This document shows positions 45,971-57,519 of a stretch of 64,000 nucleotides of DNA, one piece after another (within the stretch, counting starts at the first letter, position 1; every line of letters starts with the position of its first letter). The stretch comes from Cephalopachus bancanus. Its lineage: Eukaryota; Chordata; Mammalia; Primates; Tarsiidae. The translations under genes were made by a program, and so were the position numbers. The stretch lies in contig JAPVLO010000003.1 of NCBI GenBank assembly GCA_027257055.1, positions 12,093,501 through 12,157,500 on the forward strand. The letters are read 5' to 3'. The notes under the pieces were generated by a model. That model did no database searches and had not been told where the DNA came from. It saw nothing but the letters and a program-made list of their open reading frames with translations.

Positions 45971-47760
45971 TGTTATACTTAAATGTAACCTACTGTTCAA
46001 ACTCCTCACGTCTGACTGTAAGAAGCTAGAAGTAAAGTATTAATGCTGAGTTGGATTTTGGATAAGAAGTTCCACAAAAGGAAAAGTGGGCCATCTCTTC
46101 TGTTTGCATATACATTTGGAAATGTGCTTGCCTTTATATATAAAATGAAAGAAGACACAGAGATGAACCAGCTGCTCCATGTACTTCTGTCAGAAGTGTG
46201 AGCCGAGAATCCCCAAGCTTGACTGCATCACTTAAGACCGCAGGCTGGGTTATCAGCCCCGAGTGAAGATAGTCATGCTTCCTCAGGCTTGTTGTTCATG
46301 CTCCTTTTCTTATACACTCTGTGATCTGGCGATAAGTGGGGTACCCCAATGGCGAAAGTATCGCAACAACAGCCCTCCTCAGTTCCAGGTCTAGTGAAAC
46401 TGGCTCAACTTCTCAAACTGACAGAAACTTGAATCTAAATGAACTGACAGAGCATTTATTAAATCCAAAGGCATGCAGACTCGAGGTCACTGGACAGGAA
46501 GAGATTTATCTAAAAACTGAAAGAATGAGGTAAAATCTTTCACCTCCCCAAACTCTGGCCTCCCTTCCTGACACTCCTTCTTGGGACCTATGAGTGTTTG
46601 CCCAGGGTTATCCATGGGGTCATTGGGTCTCAGCTCTGACTGACAGTGAAAAGGAGGAGTTCATGTATTCTGTTTCATTTCATCTCCATCTAACTCCTAT
46701 GTAAAGTGGCTGTTAGAGCCTGTTTTACAGTCAAGGAGACCAGAGCTCTGAAAGGTGAAGTTCAATTGCATTTGAACCTGAATATGGTTGGCTGCCAAAC
46801 CTGTGTTCTTCCCACCATTCACACTGCCCCGAAACACACACACAGGACTTTCTAAGTCTCCTAACACTTATCCTATTCTACGGTCAGGCGTGGTTATTTA
46901 AATCCAAACCCTTTCTCTTTAGTAGAAATGAGCCATTTAAGGCTAAAGACCTTCTTGCTCAAGCTTTCAACCCTCACCAGACTCAGCAAGTGGGCTTGCA
47001 AATAGTAGGTACCCAATAATTGCTCATTTTGGGCAGACTCAACACTTAAATGCACAAATACTCCATGGTTGGTTCTGCCCAAAGACCAAAGTCCTCTGGC
47101 ATGAGTGGCTTTTTTTTTTTTGCCCCAAGTTGGTTGACTTTGCCCATTCCAGCTAGATTTTTGCCTGTCACCTTGGGTAGTAGAATCATAATTCAAGAAG
47201 CAAACTTCTTATCCTCACAAAGTTCTAATCAGAGGTGCAAAAAGAAGCTAGGTTATCAGGGGCAGGCTATATAGGGCAGTGATTCTTTGGACTCCACAAA
47301 TTCCCAAATCCGTGTATCAGGGTCTGTTTTCAATCTTCAGGCATTATAGGCATCTCCTGGGGCTGTGAGAAGAATACTCTCATTTCAGGACAGAGTATAG
47401 CCCAGAGCCAACTTGGCAAAGGCCAGAGGAATATAAATTCAGAGCGACAACTTAAGGAACATGGTTTTAATAGAAACATACTTTTATTTCTTCTCCAATC
47501 ACATGTCGACTGTCTGTTTGCATGGGGAGCCCCAGGCTCAAATGAGAGTTGTCAGAATTGGTAATTGAGGGGCTCTGCTTTCCCCCCAAATCTTCCTGGT
47601 CCTCCAGATGATGACTGTGAGAAATCACTTGGATGGTTGGGGACTTTGTGAAGTCAGCACTACAGTGAAGCCAGAGCAAATGTAGGTATGACTTGCTTTA
47701 TGCCATAGGTTACAATTCTGACAAAATTCATTGAAGAAAATATTAGCAAATCCCTGGGCT
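45971..47760. other. Unassigned DNA
   Basis: 46630-46780 has a weak reversed MIR core ('GTCAAGGAGACCAGAGCTCT'). A T11 run is at 47110. No gene was recognised. Confidence 0.4.
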
Positions 47761-48560
47761 GTGTTGGGCACATGCGAGGTTACAAAGTTTCAAAGATGAG
47801 GCACCTTTTTGAGGAGCTTGCTGTCCAATGGAGGAGATAGATGTGTTAAGCATATTTTTACAGTGGGCTAAAAGGGGAAATGATGGTGCCTGTCTCATAG
47901 GTTATGGTAAGGGTGATATAAGCTGATAAAAGTAAAGCACTTTTGAATACAGTGTGGAACCTGGATTAAAGTGAAAAGGAAGAGAACTCTGGTGAAAAAC
48001 TCATGAATTCCAAATAAAGCTCATAGTTCAGTTATTTTTTAAAAATGACCTTGCATTAGAAGTATTGCACATGTCACAGTAGACATCTTTGGGTACAGGA
48101 TGGGGAGTGGAGAGAAGCAACGTCACAGAGAATGCCTAGAAGGGCTGACGAGGAGTATGCTGGATGAACACAGGGAAAAGATCACTCCAGAAAATCTAAG
48201 GCCTAAATTAAGAAAGAAGTGTTTGGGGGAACGAACGTAATATGGTTTTGCCAAGATAAGGTTGTGTCTGTGGACATGAAGCAGTAGATGTCATTGGAGA
48301 ACTAGATGGAGGCTAGATCATGCATAGCCTCTTACACCACACCAAGAAGCTCAGACTGTCCCCTGTGGCAACCACATGGGAGTGACCCGGTCAGAGGTAC
48401 ACAGAAAATCAATGGCCTGAGTTGCAGCACAGTGGATGGAGGAGACTAAAATCCAGGACACAGAAAGACCAGAAATGGGGCTGATACAGTCACATAGGCA
48501 GGAAGTGATGAGGACCTTAACAGGACAGGACAGTGGGGCTGAATAAATGGGAGGGCAGAG
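47761..48560. repeat. Ancient mammal-wide repeat, family not named
   Basis: 'GGGCTGTGTTGGGCACATGC', 'AGGAGCTTGCTGTCCAATGG', 'GATGGAGGCTAGATCATGCA', 'ACCACATGGGAGTGACCCGG'. The longest copy of this family in the window. Confidence 0.5.
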
Positions 48561-48839
48561 AGCTAGGAGGCATCCTTGGGAGACTGCTGTGATGTCACCT
48601 CACAGAATAGTCATCTATTGCTTGCCAGAGACCTTTCCAGGTTGCCAGGACCTCAGGATGGACTATTCCCCTTAATGGGAGATGATTTGGTAAAAAAAAG
48701 ATGCAGGGTTTCAGAAAGAAATGGACTCTCATGTCCACACAAGAGTTTACTGTTTATAGGACACCTTCATGAGCATTATCTTATTGATCATTATAGCAGT
48801 TACAGGGCCAACATTGTTATTATTTAAAATGATACTTTT

Positions 48840-49440
48840 GTTTTCCTGATTATAAATATTATAAAAACAGTCATTGTAGATTGCTTGAAATACTTAAAAA
48901 GAAGGAGTAGGAAATTAGAATTGCTCTAGTACTCTGATTGATAATCACTGTTAATAGTTTGTAAATCAGCTGCTAATAGCAAATGTTAAATTTTTAAAAA
49001 GATATTTTAATTTCAATTTTATAACAACAAAATATATTTTTCTATCATTTGTTACAGTTACAAAGTTAAGATTGAAATATACATGTTTTGTAATTTTTCT
49101 TTGTTAGTATTAGATTATAAGTATTTTATATCTCAAATCTATAAGCCTACTTTTTCATTGCTGCATAGTATTCCTACCAATGTATGTGTTACACTTTATT
49201 AATATTATTATCTACTGATAGGTGTTGATGGACATTAAGTTATTTCCAATTTTTTCACTCATAAGTAATGCTTCCTTACATATCCTTTAACATACATCTT
49301 TCCCCCCTTGTATTTCTAATTACTCCCTTAGAATAAATTCCTAAAATGAGAATTTCTGGAACAAAAATATGCAAATTTCAAAGACTTGACATCTCCTGGA
49401 ATTTTGTATTCCAATTCACCAGGCCTACACACAGCGAATG
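48840..49440 (-). mobile_element. Ancient L1M LINE 3'-region fragment
   Basis: 'TTGCTGCATAGTATTCCTAC', 'GATGGACATTAAGTTATTTC', 'CAATTTTTTCACTCATAAGT' follow reversed L1M 3' text. Very AT-rich. Confidence 0.6.
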
Positions 49441-49999
49441 AGCCAGCCTGCACTACCCATCTCCATCAGTACTGAGTATTGCCTTTTAAAAAATCTGTGC
49501 CAGTAAGATAGACATAAAACTATATCTTATTACTGAGTCAATAAGTGTGTCCTCATCACTCATGTGGTTGAGTTCTCATTCTCATTTTATAGATGTGAGT
49601 TAATGACTTGACTGTACCGCAGAAACAATAGGTAGCTGAGCATGAACTGAAGACTAGCCCAGGTGGACTACTTGGTCAGTGCTCTTTCTACTATACGATA
49701 TGCAAACAGTTGCCTTGATTTCTCAGTGTGGATAGCATTGGGTTTATTCTCTGGTTTTCTTTTCAGTGGGATCACACCCTTAGGAGCTCACTGCCCTGAG
49801 TGTGAAGGAATGAGTGTGCCCTTCCTCCCAAGGGGCAGCAGTTTTTTCAACCCCTCAGAGGACCCAGCAGTGGAGTCAGCTTGTTCTGTGCTCTGGGTGG
49901 AGGCCACGGGTATGGAATGTGCTTGGGTGACTGGTCTCTCCCAAGGAAACCCTGGATGGAAAACGACACAAGGAAATAAACCCTGTGTTCTTTCTAGAA
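49441..49999. other. Unassigned DNA
   Basis: 49540-49680 is MIR-like on the minus strand. A 130-codon frame at 49663-50055 enters the L2 text and is not called a gene. Confidence 0.4.
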
Positions 50000-50260
50000 G
50001 GAAATCCTGGCCTGTTAGTCCTCTGATGAAAGCCCTGCCATGGCTTCCTCACTGATCGTAGGATCTGGTCTAGGCTCTGTAGTCTGGACTCCAGGCCCTG
50101 AGAACCTGACCTGGCCTATATCCAGCACAGGGTCCAGGGCATGGTCTCTCACACCAGCCTCATTTGCTTATACTGCATATTTTCCTAGAATCTGTCTACT
50201 TATGTTTCTTAGGCTTCAGCTTCAAAGCCACCTTCAAGAAGTTGCCTGTCTTGGCTACCC
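50000..50260 (+). mobile_element. L2 LINE 3'-end fragment
   Basis: 'GAAAGCCCTGCCATGGCTTC', 'GGCCCTGAGAACCTGACCTG', 'AAGCCACCTTCAAGAAGTTG'. Confidence 0.65.
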
Positions 50261-51029
50261 CATCCCTGTGAGCTTGCCCCATCTAAAATCCTCACCTGGG
50301 ATAGGATTGGCTATGTGTGTGTCTGCCTCCTTTCTCAAAGGAAAGGAACTTGTCTTCCCTTTCCCTGAGCCCTGGCAGGGAAGCTGCACACTCTTAAGGT
50401 GCATGGACTTGGAAGTTTCACCGAAAACCTGCAGGATTCCATATTAGGTTGGCCACAGATTCCTTCATTCACACAGGGAGTATTCATGGAAAGTCTAGCT
50501 GGCATAGCTTTTCAGCTGGTCCTCCCTTTGTTTCTTCCCAAGGACAAACCAGGAACACCCAGGCCCAGTAGGGTTGTGCTCATGGTAACACTGATGTCCC
50601 TGAGAAAAGACTCTTACAGCACACCACTCTCTAAAACCACCATTGATGCTGGAGCAGGGCCAGGTTTGCAGCTTGCAGTAATTCATATTTGTTTTATCAA
50701 CCTATTATTGAGTACCCTCTGTGTCCCAGGTCCCTGAGTTGGTGCCGGGACCAGAGATATCTAAGACGTAGAGCTTGACTTCTAAGACCATCTCCGGGAG
50801 GAGAAGATGGACAAGTGAAGGTCGGCAAATCTCCGTGGGAGCTAAGAGGATATGGTGAGTGTCTACTCGGGTGTCAGGAAAGGATTCCCAAAGAAGCAAA
50901 AGAAAGGGAAAAGGGTGAGGGTGGTGTTGATGGGAAAACGAAGGGAAAAGATATTTCCGATTGGAGAAACAAGTGTATAAAAGCATGGAATAGGGTGAGT
51001 GAACAAGGATGTTTTTCTTCATTGCTTCG
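50261..51029. other. Unassigned DNA
   Basis: 50700-50780 has old repeat phrases ('TATTATTGAGTACCCTCTGT'). Minus-strand frames of 121-160 codons across 50705-51239 overlap repeats and show no domain. Confidence 0.4.
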
Positions 51030-51190
51030 TTTGAGTTCTGCAACAGTGCAGTGAAGTTGCATGCAGAGATCCTTATTCCCATTTTGTAGGCAGAAAAACT
51101 GAGGCCCTGGAGGATAAACAGCTTGTATACAGAAAGGGGGGTAAATGTGACTTGAACCTGTGTCTTCTGACACCAAATCAATTGCACTGT
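51030..51190 (-). mobile_element. MIR SINE
   Basis: 'CATTTTGTAGGCAGAAAAAC', 'TGAGGCCCTGGAGGATAAAC', 'ACTTGAACCTGTGTCTTCTG' are the reversed core and 5' box. Confidence 0.8.
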
Positions 51191-51279
51191 TCAGGAAACA
51201 TTGACTGAGTTTTTCTTCAACAGCCAGTTTTGTGACCAATGAAGATTAAAAAGGACATAATATCAATGCTCGGCTCTTA

Positions 51280-51620
51280 AAGATAAATGCAAAAAACATT
51301 GATAATGTCAAGGGACTAATGCTGAAATAAAGACCCATACAAATGCCCTGGGATCATTGTAGAAGTATGCTCCAGAAATATCATTAGCCCTGTTTAATAT
51401 TTGGTACCAATGATTTGGACAAAGACATATAAAGTCTGCTTATCGCATCTGTGGCTGACGCACAGCTGGGAGGGATAAAAACATGATTGATGACAAAATC
51501 AAACTTCTAAATGATCTCAGTTGCTAGAATCATGAGCCAAACAATGAGAGATGAAGTGCAGCAGGAGTCCACGCTGGGCTGGCATTTCCCTCCAGTTAGT
51601 TGTGTGAGGAGGGTGGAGCC
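51280..51620 (+). mobile_element. CR1/L3-like LINE relic
   Basis: Plus-strand translation around 51412-51475 gives 'DLDKDI', then a stop, then 'ADAQLGGIKT'. This recalls the LDEDI and ADDTKLGG phrases of the reverse transcriptase end of CR1/L3 elements. The text after it ('GATTGATGACAAAATCAAAC', 'CTAGAATCATGAGCCAAACA') continues in the expected order. The element would be far older than primates. I am unsure of the exact family. Confidence 0.55.
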
Positions 51621-51949
51621 TGGCTTGGCCCCTGGCCATAGGAGGGATTGGGGACTTCACCAGGCCTCAAGTTTAACTTTCATAGAGTATTTAAATTAAA
51701 AGTGTAACACAAGTTTACCCTTAGTTGATGCGATGATTATACTCATAGTCATGGCTCACATTTAATGGGGCATCTTATGAATTACCTTGAAGGTAATTTA
51801 ATAGGACATTTTGTTAATCATGTTAAGATGGAGTGGTGGTAGACGGACAGCATCTTTGGACAGAGGAGGAAGATATTTACACCTTTCTTCATCAGGGCAA
51901 CGCTCTCTGTGCTAGGTCTTGGACAACATGGAATATCAGTATATGAAGC

Positions 51950-52150
51950 CCTAGGACTTTGTAGAAGTGCCCGTGCTTAAACTCTGCCACTCGTCAGTTG
52001 TGTGCCTCTAGGAAAGTCACAGAAGCTTGCTAGGCTTCAGTTTTCTTATTTATAAAATGAGTACAATCCTTTCAATCTCACAGGGCCTTGTGAATAACAA
52101 ATGAGATAATGTATGGAGAGTGATGAGCACAGGGCTTGGCCTGAAGCTTG
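51950..52150 (+). mobile_element. MIR SINE
   Basis: 'TTAAACTCTGCCACTCGTCA', 'GTTGTGTGCCTCTAGGAAAG', 'CTTATTTATAAAATGAGTAC', 'GATGAGCACAGGGCTTGGCC'. It is nearly full length. Confidence 0.85.
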
Positions 52151-54229
52151 TTTTAAAAAATGACACCCCTGCTACCAGTCAAATTCAGAGACATCTACCA
52201 AGAGGCAGCAAAATCCTAGGTCCTACTGACCTGGATTTAGGGTCAGGCCTTCGATCTTCAGGTGGGTTTAGAAAAGAATGGCTAATTTTTCTTTGATTAT
52301 ACCCTTCGTGGGTGTGTGTGTGAAATTTCAAGATCAAGGGAGGACCCAGCCTTAGTATGCCTGGGGCATGATTCAGATTCTAGAGTCAATCATCCACTTG
52401 CCAGAATGACACCCCACAGTGGACATAGTACCTTAGGTAAAAGAAAGTTTTCCACAGTACCTGTATTAGGGCTGAATGTCAAAGCTATAATGGCAGCAAG
52501 GAAGACAAGGACTGATTTCCGTCATTCTGAGTGGGGGTTTTCTTAACCCAGCTTGCTCTAGATGAGGTTGGTCTCTGGGCCTTTGAATGTCAGTTTCTTC
52601 ATCTGAAAAATGAGAGGGCTAGATCAGACCAGTGGTTCTGAAATACATATGCTTGGAGTGGTGTTGACCTAAGGTGAAGTCAAATCCATGACATCCTGCT
52701 CAGATAACTTCCTGTTTGTTCCATGTTAGGCTACCAGGGAAATCAACTGCTCCCTGCTGATCATGCAGAAAAAAACACTGGCAGAGCCTTCAGTGCCACC
52801 CTCCACAGTCAGACTCCTAGGCAACCTTAGCAAATTTGCTTTCCAGTTTTGAGGGAAGAAAGAGGGCAAACTGTGGGAAGTCAGGTGAGGTTGAGTTATT
52901 CCACTTCTCTGAAGTGCCCAGAACATTATTAAATGAAAGAAGCAGTGAGAGAACATATTTCTCCTTTTCATCTTAAAATCTTATTGAAATTTGACTTTTG
53001 ATGATATTATTAATAATGAAGTGACCAGACTAGTTGGAGACTCAAGCTCTTTCTGTGTTGCAGTATTATTCTCTCCCAACTGACAACTTCTGCCAAGAAA
53101 AAACATTATCTACAGCATAATTCATAATATAACATTTTACATTGTATTCTTAATTTTAAAAATTTAAATATCCTTTAAAATTACAGTGTTAGATTACCAA
53201 TTTTCTTTTTTTGGAAAGTATGATTTTCTTTCTAAAATTATGCCTTTTCTTTCTGAGGGGGAGGCTGTTAAAATTCTCTTTCTTTTCTGAAATGATTATG
53301 ACATTATAGAAGCTGGTTTTATTATTTTTAATTGTATTACTTGGAATAAATGAATGAAAGTTAACAGTCTTAGGATTGCTCTTTTCTTAAAAAAAAAGCC
53401 TCCTTGGATCATGAAATTCAGGAAAAAATTATGAATTATATCTCCAAAGTAAGGAGACAGATACACCAATGTGCCTTGGGAGGGAAGTTGTGCTTTAGAG
53501 TCCTATGTTGAATTGAACTCTGTGTCTGGTAATAAGCCAGGTAGACTCTGGGGTATTTAAAAGGACAACCCCTGACTTCAGGGCCTTTGGCTCCCACTTG
53601 AGAATGAGACCAGTGGTGAAATGTTTTGCTGCTACACAAGACATTGCAGCTGGCTGCCTGTTAGCTATAGGTCAATCTAGATTGCATTCAAAGTTTTTTG
53701 TGATCTTATTTCAACCCGCCATTAGAACCTATTTTATCTTTCTCTTCAGGTTCCCTTGGGTTCTTAAACTCTATGCCAAGAACATCTTTGGCAGCCTGGA
53801 AAAACGTATGAACACCTTCTGAAAATAAAGATTTCAAATTCTTAGATAAAATACACAGTATTATGAAGAAAAACAATTATGTTAAAATATACTTATCAAA
53901 ATAATTAGTATTGTGATAAAGTTATTAACATGCTTCTTTAATAATGCATTAAAGAATAAGATCTAGCACCAGGTCTAAACTACTGGAATTGTGAGACTAT
54001 GAAGTACATAAAAGCTAATTTAAGATAGCTTCAACAAAAGTAATATGTTATGAAAGCATCTGTGAATTCTAACGATGCAAAGTCAAGGTACTGCAAATAC
54101 CACTGTGATTTGTAGTCTACATTCATACTTGAAAGAAATGCTAGATTTAAGTGAGAGATCAGTGAGGATTTTATTTTCTTTTTAATTCCCCATTTCTGAA
54201 TTCTGTTCATTGACCTTTTCAAGAATCCA
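52151..54229. other. Unassigned AT-rich DNA
   Basis: 52555-52650 has a MIR core on the plus strand ('TTTCTTCATCTGAAAAATGA'). 52980-54180 is very AT-rich and unrecognised. Confidence 0.4.
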
Positions 54230-54520
54230 TGTTCCCCAGTTTAAGAGCTCTTGCTAGTCTTATTCTAGTTTTTCTAAATATTCCTGATTCCTGCTTGCCA
54301 GTGTTTATTCTGTTTTCTTCATCTAGAGTAATTCCCATGCTCACTTTCTATAAGGCCAAATTCTATCCATCCAAATGTCATCTGTTTCAAGAAACTTTCC
54401 CTGAATTTTCCTGGGCATAATTATCTCTCCACTATCCAAGTTTTCATACCTTATGTCTTTCATCTCTGATAGTCGTTGGCATACATCTATTGTATAGTGG
54501 TGAAATAAATATTAATACCA
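54230..54520 (+). mobile_element. L2 LINE 3'-end fragment
   Basis: 'CTAGAGTAATTCCCATGCTC', 'CAAATGTCATCTGTTTCAAG', 'AAACTTTCCCTGAATTTTCC'. Confidence 0.6.
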
Positions 54521-54651
54521 AAATATCCTTTTTTTATCTACTCGAGTGCACTGTAAATTGATTGGCGACCACATTTCTTTTTGATTCCTGTTTCTCTTGA
54601 CATGCTTTCAAATACAGGTGTTGGTCTTGACCCCCAAACCTAATATATTCA

Positions 54652-54750
54652 GAATCAATAAGGGGGCAACCCCCTCGGGTCCCCCTCCCACTGTGGGAGC
54701 TTTTCTGTCCTCTCAATAAATCCTGTCTTCTAAAAAAAAAAGGAATCAAT
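54652..54750 (+). mobile_element. Short poly(A)-tailed insertion derived from an LTR-like 3' end, copy B
   Basis: Insert 54660-54742. It begins near the hairpin GGGGGCAACCCCC (54662-54674), continues with 'CTCCCACTGTGGGAGCTTTT', then has AATAAA (54715-54720), and about 11 bases later a poly(A) tail from 54732. GAATCAAT at 54652-54659 and 54743-54750 is a perfect 8-bp duplication. A polyadenylation signal at the right distance and a duplication point to L1-driven retroposition of a short polyadenylated transcript. The 5' limit is almost the same as in copy A at 11.4 kb. Confidence 0.75.
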
Positions 54751-54814
54751 CTGCTTTCATTTCCCTCAATATACTATTTCATGCCAAATACAGATAACCA
54801 TTGCTCCCTGATTT

Positions 54815-55170
54815 TACTTTCTTAGCCTGTGACCTCAGACCTCCTTCACTCAATCCACTCTGTTCCCTTCAACTAGAATGTCCGGCTCCCATCCCATGTT
54901 TACCTGTCAAAATCTTACATGTTCTTGAAGGCCAATTTCAAGTGTCGTTGTCAAAAGAAGCCTTCTCTGCTTTCTCTTCCCAAAGGGATATGATCTTTAA
55001 GTCTACAGAGCACATTGCCATCACTTCTTAGGATCTCGTTCTACCCCTGTACACTTACCTGTATATTTCTTCTCTTCCCTTGAGACAGACAGCTGCATGA
55101 AAGCAGGAACTAGTGACTCTCTTTCTTCCTCCTGGTTCTAGCATGGCTAATAAATATGGAATGAGTTGAA
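54815..55170 (+). mobile_element. L2 LINE 3'-end fragment
   Basis: 'CAACTAGAATGTCCGGCTCC', 'TCTTGAAGGCCAATTTCAAG', 'AGAAGCCTTCTCTGCTTTCT', 'GCATGAAAGCAGGAACTAG'. Confidence 0.65.
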
Positions 55171-56509
55171 TGGAATTGGACATTTCTCCCTACTTCATCT
55201 GATTTAAACAACCCACACAAAATTTCTTGGTCTTAAATGTGAGCAGGAAACCTCAAAAAAATCAAATGTCACCTCCTACTTCCTGTCTTCCCACTTTGGA
55301 TTCAGGACAAGCCTGAAATGGCCCTGTCGGAATTGGTTTTCTTTGGCTGAAACCATGGCAGGACTGGGGGTGTGGGTGGAAAAATAAAATGAAGTTTTCA
55401 AATCTGAAAAATAATAATAAGTGTTGACATGGGCTTTTCTGAGGCTTGCGATGAAGACATGTCCATTTCCATTTTATTTACTCAACAAGCCTTTTCCTTA
55501 AGGCAATCCAGCATAGAGATGCAGAGTCTAGGAGCTAGACAAGACAGTGGCCCTGGCTACCTGTTAACTAGAGATGGATATATAAATAGTGAAACTCAGT
55601 ATTTGTGGTCTTCACTCAATCTGCTGTTACAAACTTCCTCCTCTTTCTCTTCAGTTCGCAACTTTGACTCAGAACAACCCAGCCAACATTTGTTATGCCC
55701 TGAACTACATCAGGAAACTGGAAAGGTGTTGGAAATACCAGGACGGATAAGACTCAGACCATTCCTCTGAAAGGGACAACATTTGGTGGCTCACATATTA
55801 TAAAATTTCTGTTTTTGCTTTATAGTTACCTTTCAAATATTTAATTTCTCCAAGCCATGGCTTATTTATCTTTCAAATGGATGCCAGCATTCATAGTAGT
55901 TACTTCTAAAAGTGCTTTTGCATCAATCATAGATTAAAAGGGCTTTGAGAATTATCAGATGAGATTTCCTTTTCACCAGTTTCTATATACATTGTATGAA
56001 GCAGTGTTAGATAGACCGCAGGGAAAAGGAGTGATGCAAGACAGCCAGGACCTCTTCCAAGTCACTTCTACTTGGTGACCCCACATAGATCTTCTATTTT
56101 TTCTATCCTTCATGCTGGATTTAGAAGACAGGAGAGATTGTATCTGTCTTATATCTACATCTTCCAAAGACAGAGAAGATGATTTAAAGTCTAGGAGACA
56201 GTGAGTACTATGGGAAAATAGAAGGCAAGATTAGTTTGTCATCATTCTATCTTTCTCTCTCTCTCCCTCTCTCTCTTTCCTTTTTTTTTTTTTTTTTAAC
56301 TTTACCAAAGAGGTTTTTTGTTTTGTTTTGTTTTGTTTTTAATTTTCCCAGATTGGCAGTATCTTTAGCTTGGAAAGCAAGAGTACTTAACTGCTGAAAT
56401 GATCTGGTTTTTGTCTCAAACTTGGAGAAGCCTAGCAAATATGTTGGGATAAAAAATGTGTTTCTATCTTACACACCAAGTAAGTGCAGCACTGGGTGGA
56501 TGGTGACTG
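55171..56509. other. Unassigned DNA
   Basis: Plus frame of 113 codons at 55429-55770 has no known domain. 55670-55760 has a weak old-repeat phrase. Ends with the simple repeats listed next. Confidence 0.4.
56251..56340. repeat. (CT)n, T18 and (TTTTG)n cluster
   Basis: CT-rich 56251-56280, T run 56281-56298, and GTTTT units at 56313-56340. Confidence 0.9.
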
Positions 56510-56640
56510 TGGGAAGGGCATCAGGATTGATGCCTGGGTTGAAATTCCTGTTCTGTTTTTCATTCACTATTTGATGTTCGGCAAATTCATTCACTTGTCT
56601 GGTTTGTAATTTTCTTGTATGTAAAAACAATTATAGCAAC
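56510..56640 (+). mobile_element. MIR SINE fragment
   Basis: 'GCCTGGGTTGAAATTCCTGT', 'GATGTTCGGCAAATTCATTC', 'TTGTAATTTTCTTGTATG'. Confidence 0.6.
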
Positions 56641-56894
56641 ATCTATTTTCTAAAAATTCATGTCCACAGCATATGAGCTGTGTAGATACTCTATATATTT
56701 GTTCTTTTGGGGAGGAGCAGAGTGTTTAAATATCTATCTATCTATTTATTTCAGAGTAGTGGGGGTACATATGAGGATTTGCTACATAAGTAGATTACGT
56801 GAAAGCGAGGTTTGGGCTTCTAGTGAGCTCTCTCTCCCACAAGCCTACTAGTGTGGACATGGTACCCACAGGATGGTTATGTGCTCCTAACATA

Positions 56895-57500
56895 TGAAAG
56901 GAACTACCCAAAATCTGGAATTTATTTATAAAAATTGTGTATTTATTCTAAAATGTTTAAACTTCAGTCACCTTTAATGTACTTTCTGTTTGATGCACCA
57001 CATCTATTGAGATGCTTTTTCCACGGACCAAAACAGTTATTGAACTGTCAATTTTGATGCCTTTTAGTGCTTCTGCTGTTTTTTGTTTTTTCCCCTCTTC
57101 CACATAGGCAAAATGTTTCCCTTTGAGGGATTTTTTTTCATCAGGGGAAACAAACAAAAGGTCACTTTGGGCAAAATTAGGTGAATAGGGAGGGTGGGGA
57201 TTGAGAGTCATACCATTTTAGGGTCAAAAATTGCTGAACACTCAGCATGGTGTGGGTATTGCACTTGTAAATCACCCCTCCTGAAATGTAAGAATCACCA
57301 AAATAAAAATTTTTTAAAAAAATCACTGAAGTTGAATGCAGCCTCTCATAGCAATGTTAGCTGGTACACTGATGTCAATGGGTTCCCAAAACACTTACAC
57401 TTACAGGTGGGGGAAGCCTGTACTACAGGGGGCCCACTTCTTAAAAAAAAAAAAAAAAAGATAATTCCAGGGTTTTTTTTTTTTTTTTGGTTCCTCCTTT
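56895..57500 (-). mobile_element. Internally deleted mariner element, copy 2
   Basis: About 606 bp between TA dinucleotides (56893-56894, 57501-57502). One end reads GAAAGGAACTACCCAAAATC. The other, on the opposite strand, reads AAAGGAGGAACC followed by an A run and CCCTGGAATTA, so terminal repeats are recognisable. Minus-strand protein: 'HPPYSPNFAQSDLLFVSPDE', then 'KSLKGKHFAYVEEGKKQKT' and 'AEALKGIKIDSS'. 'SPN' is where active mariners carry the last catalytic Asp of the DD34D triad. The same 5' block as in copy 1 joins directly to the last third of the transposase, so both copies share the same internal deletion. Open frames on the plus strand here (168 codons from 57194) are antisense artefacts. 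Confidence 0.88.
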
Positions 57501-57519
57501 TATTTGTTCTTGATGCTCA

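Noticed and set aside
50705..51239. Overlapping minus-strand frames of 160 and 121 codons
   Set aside because: They cover a MIR and other old repeat text in two frames at once, with no domain.
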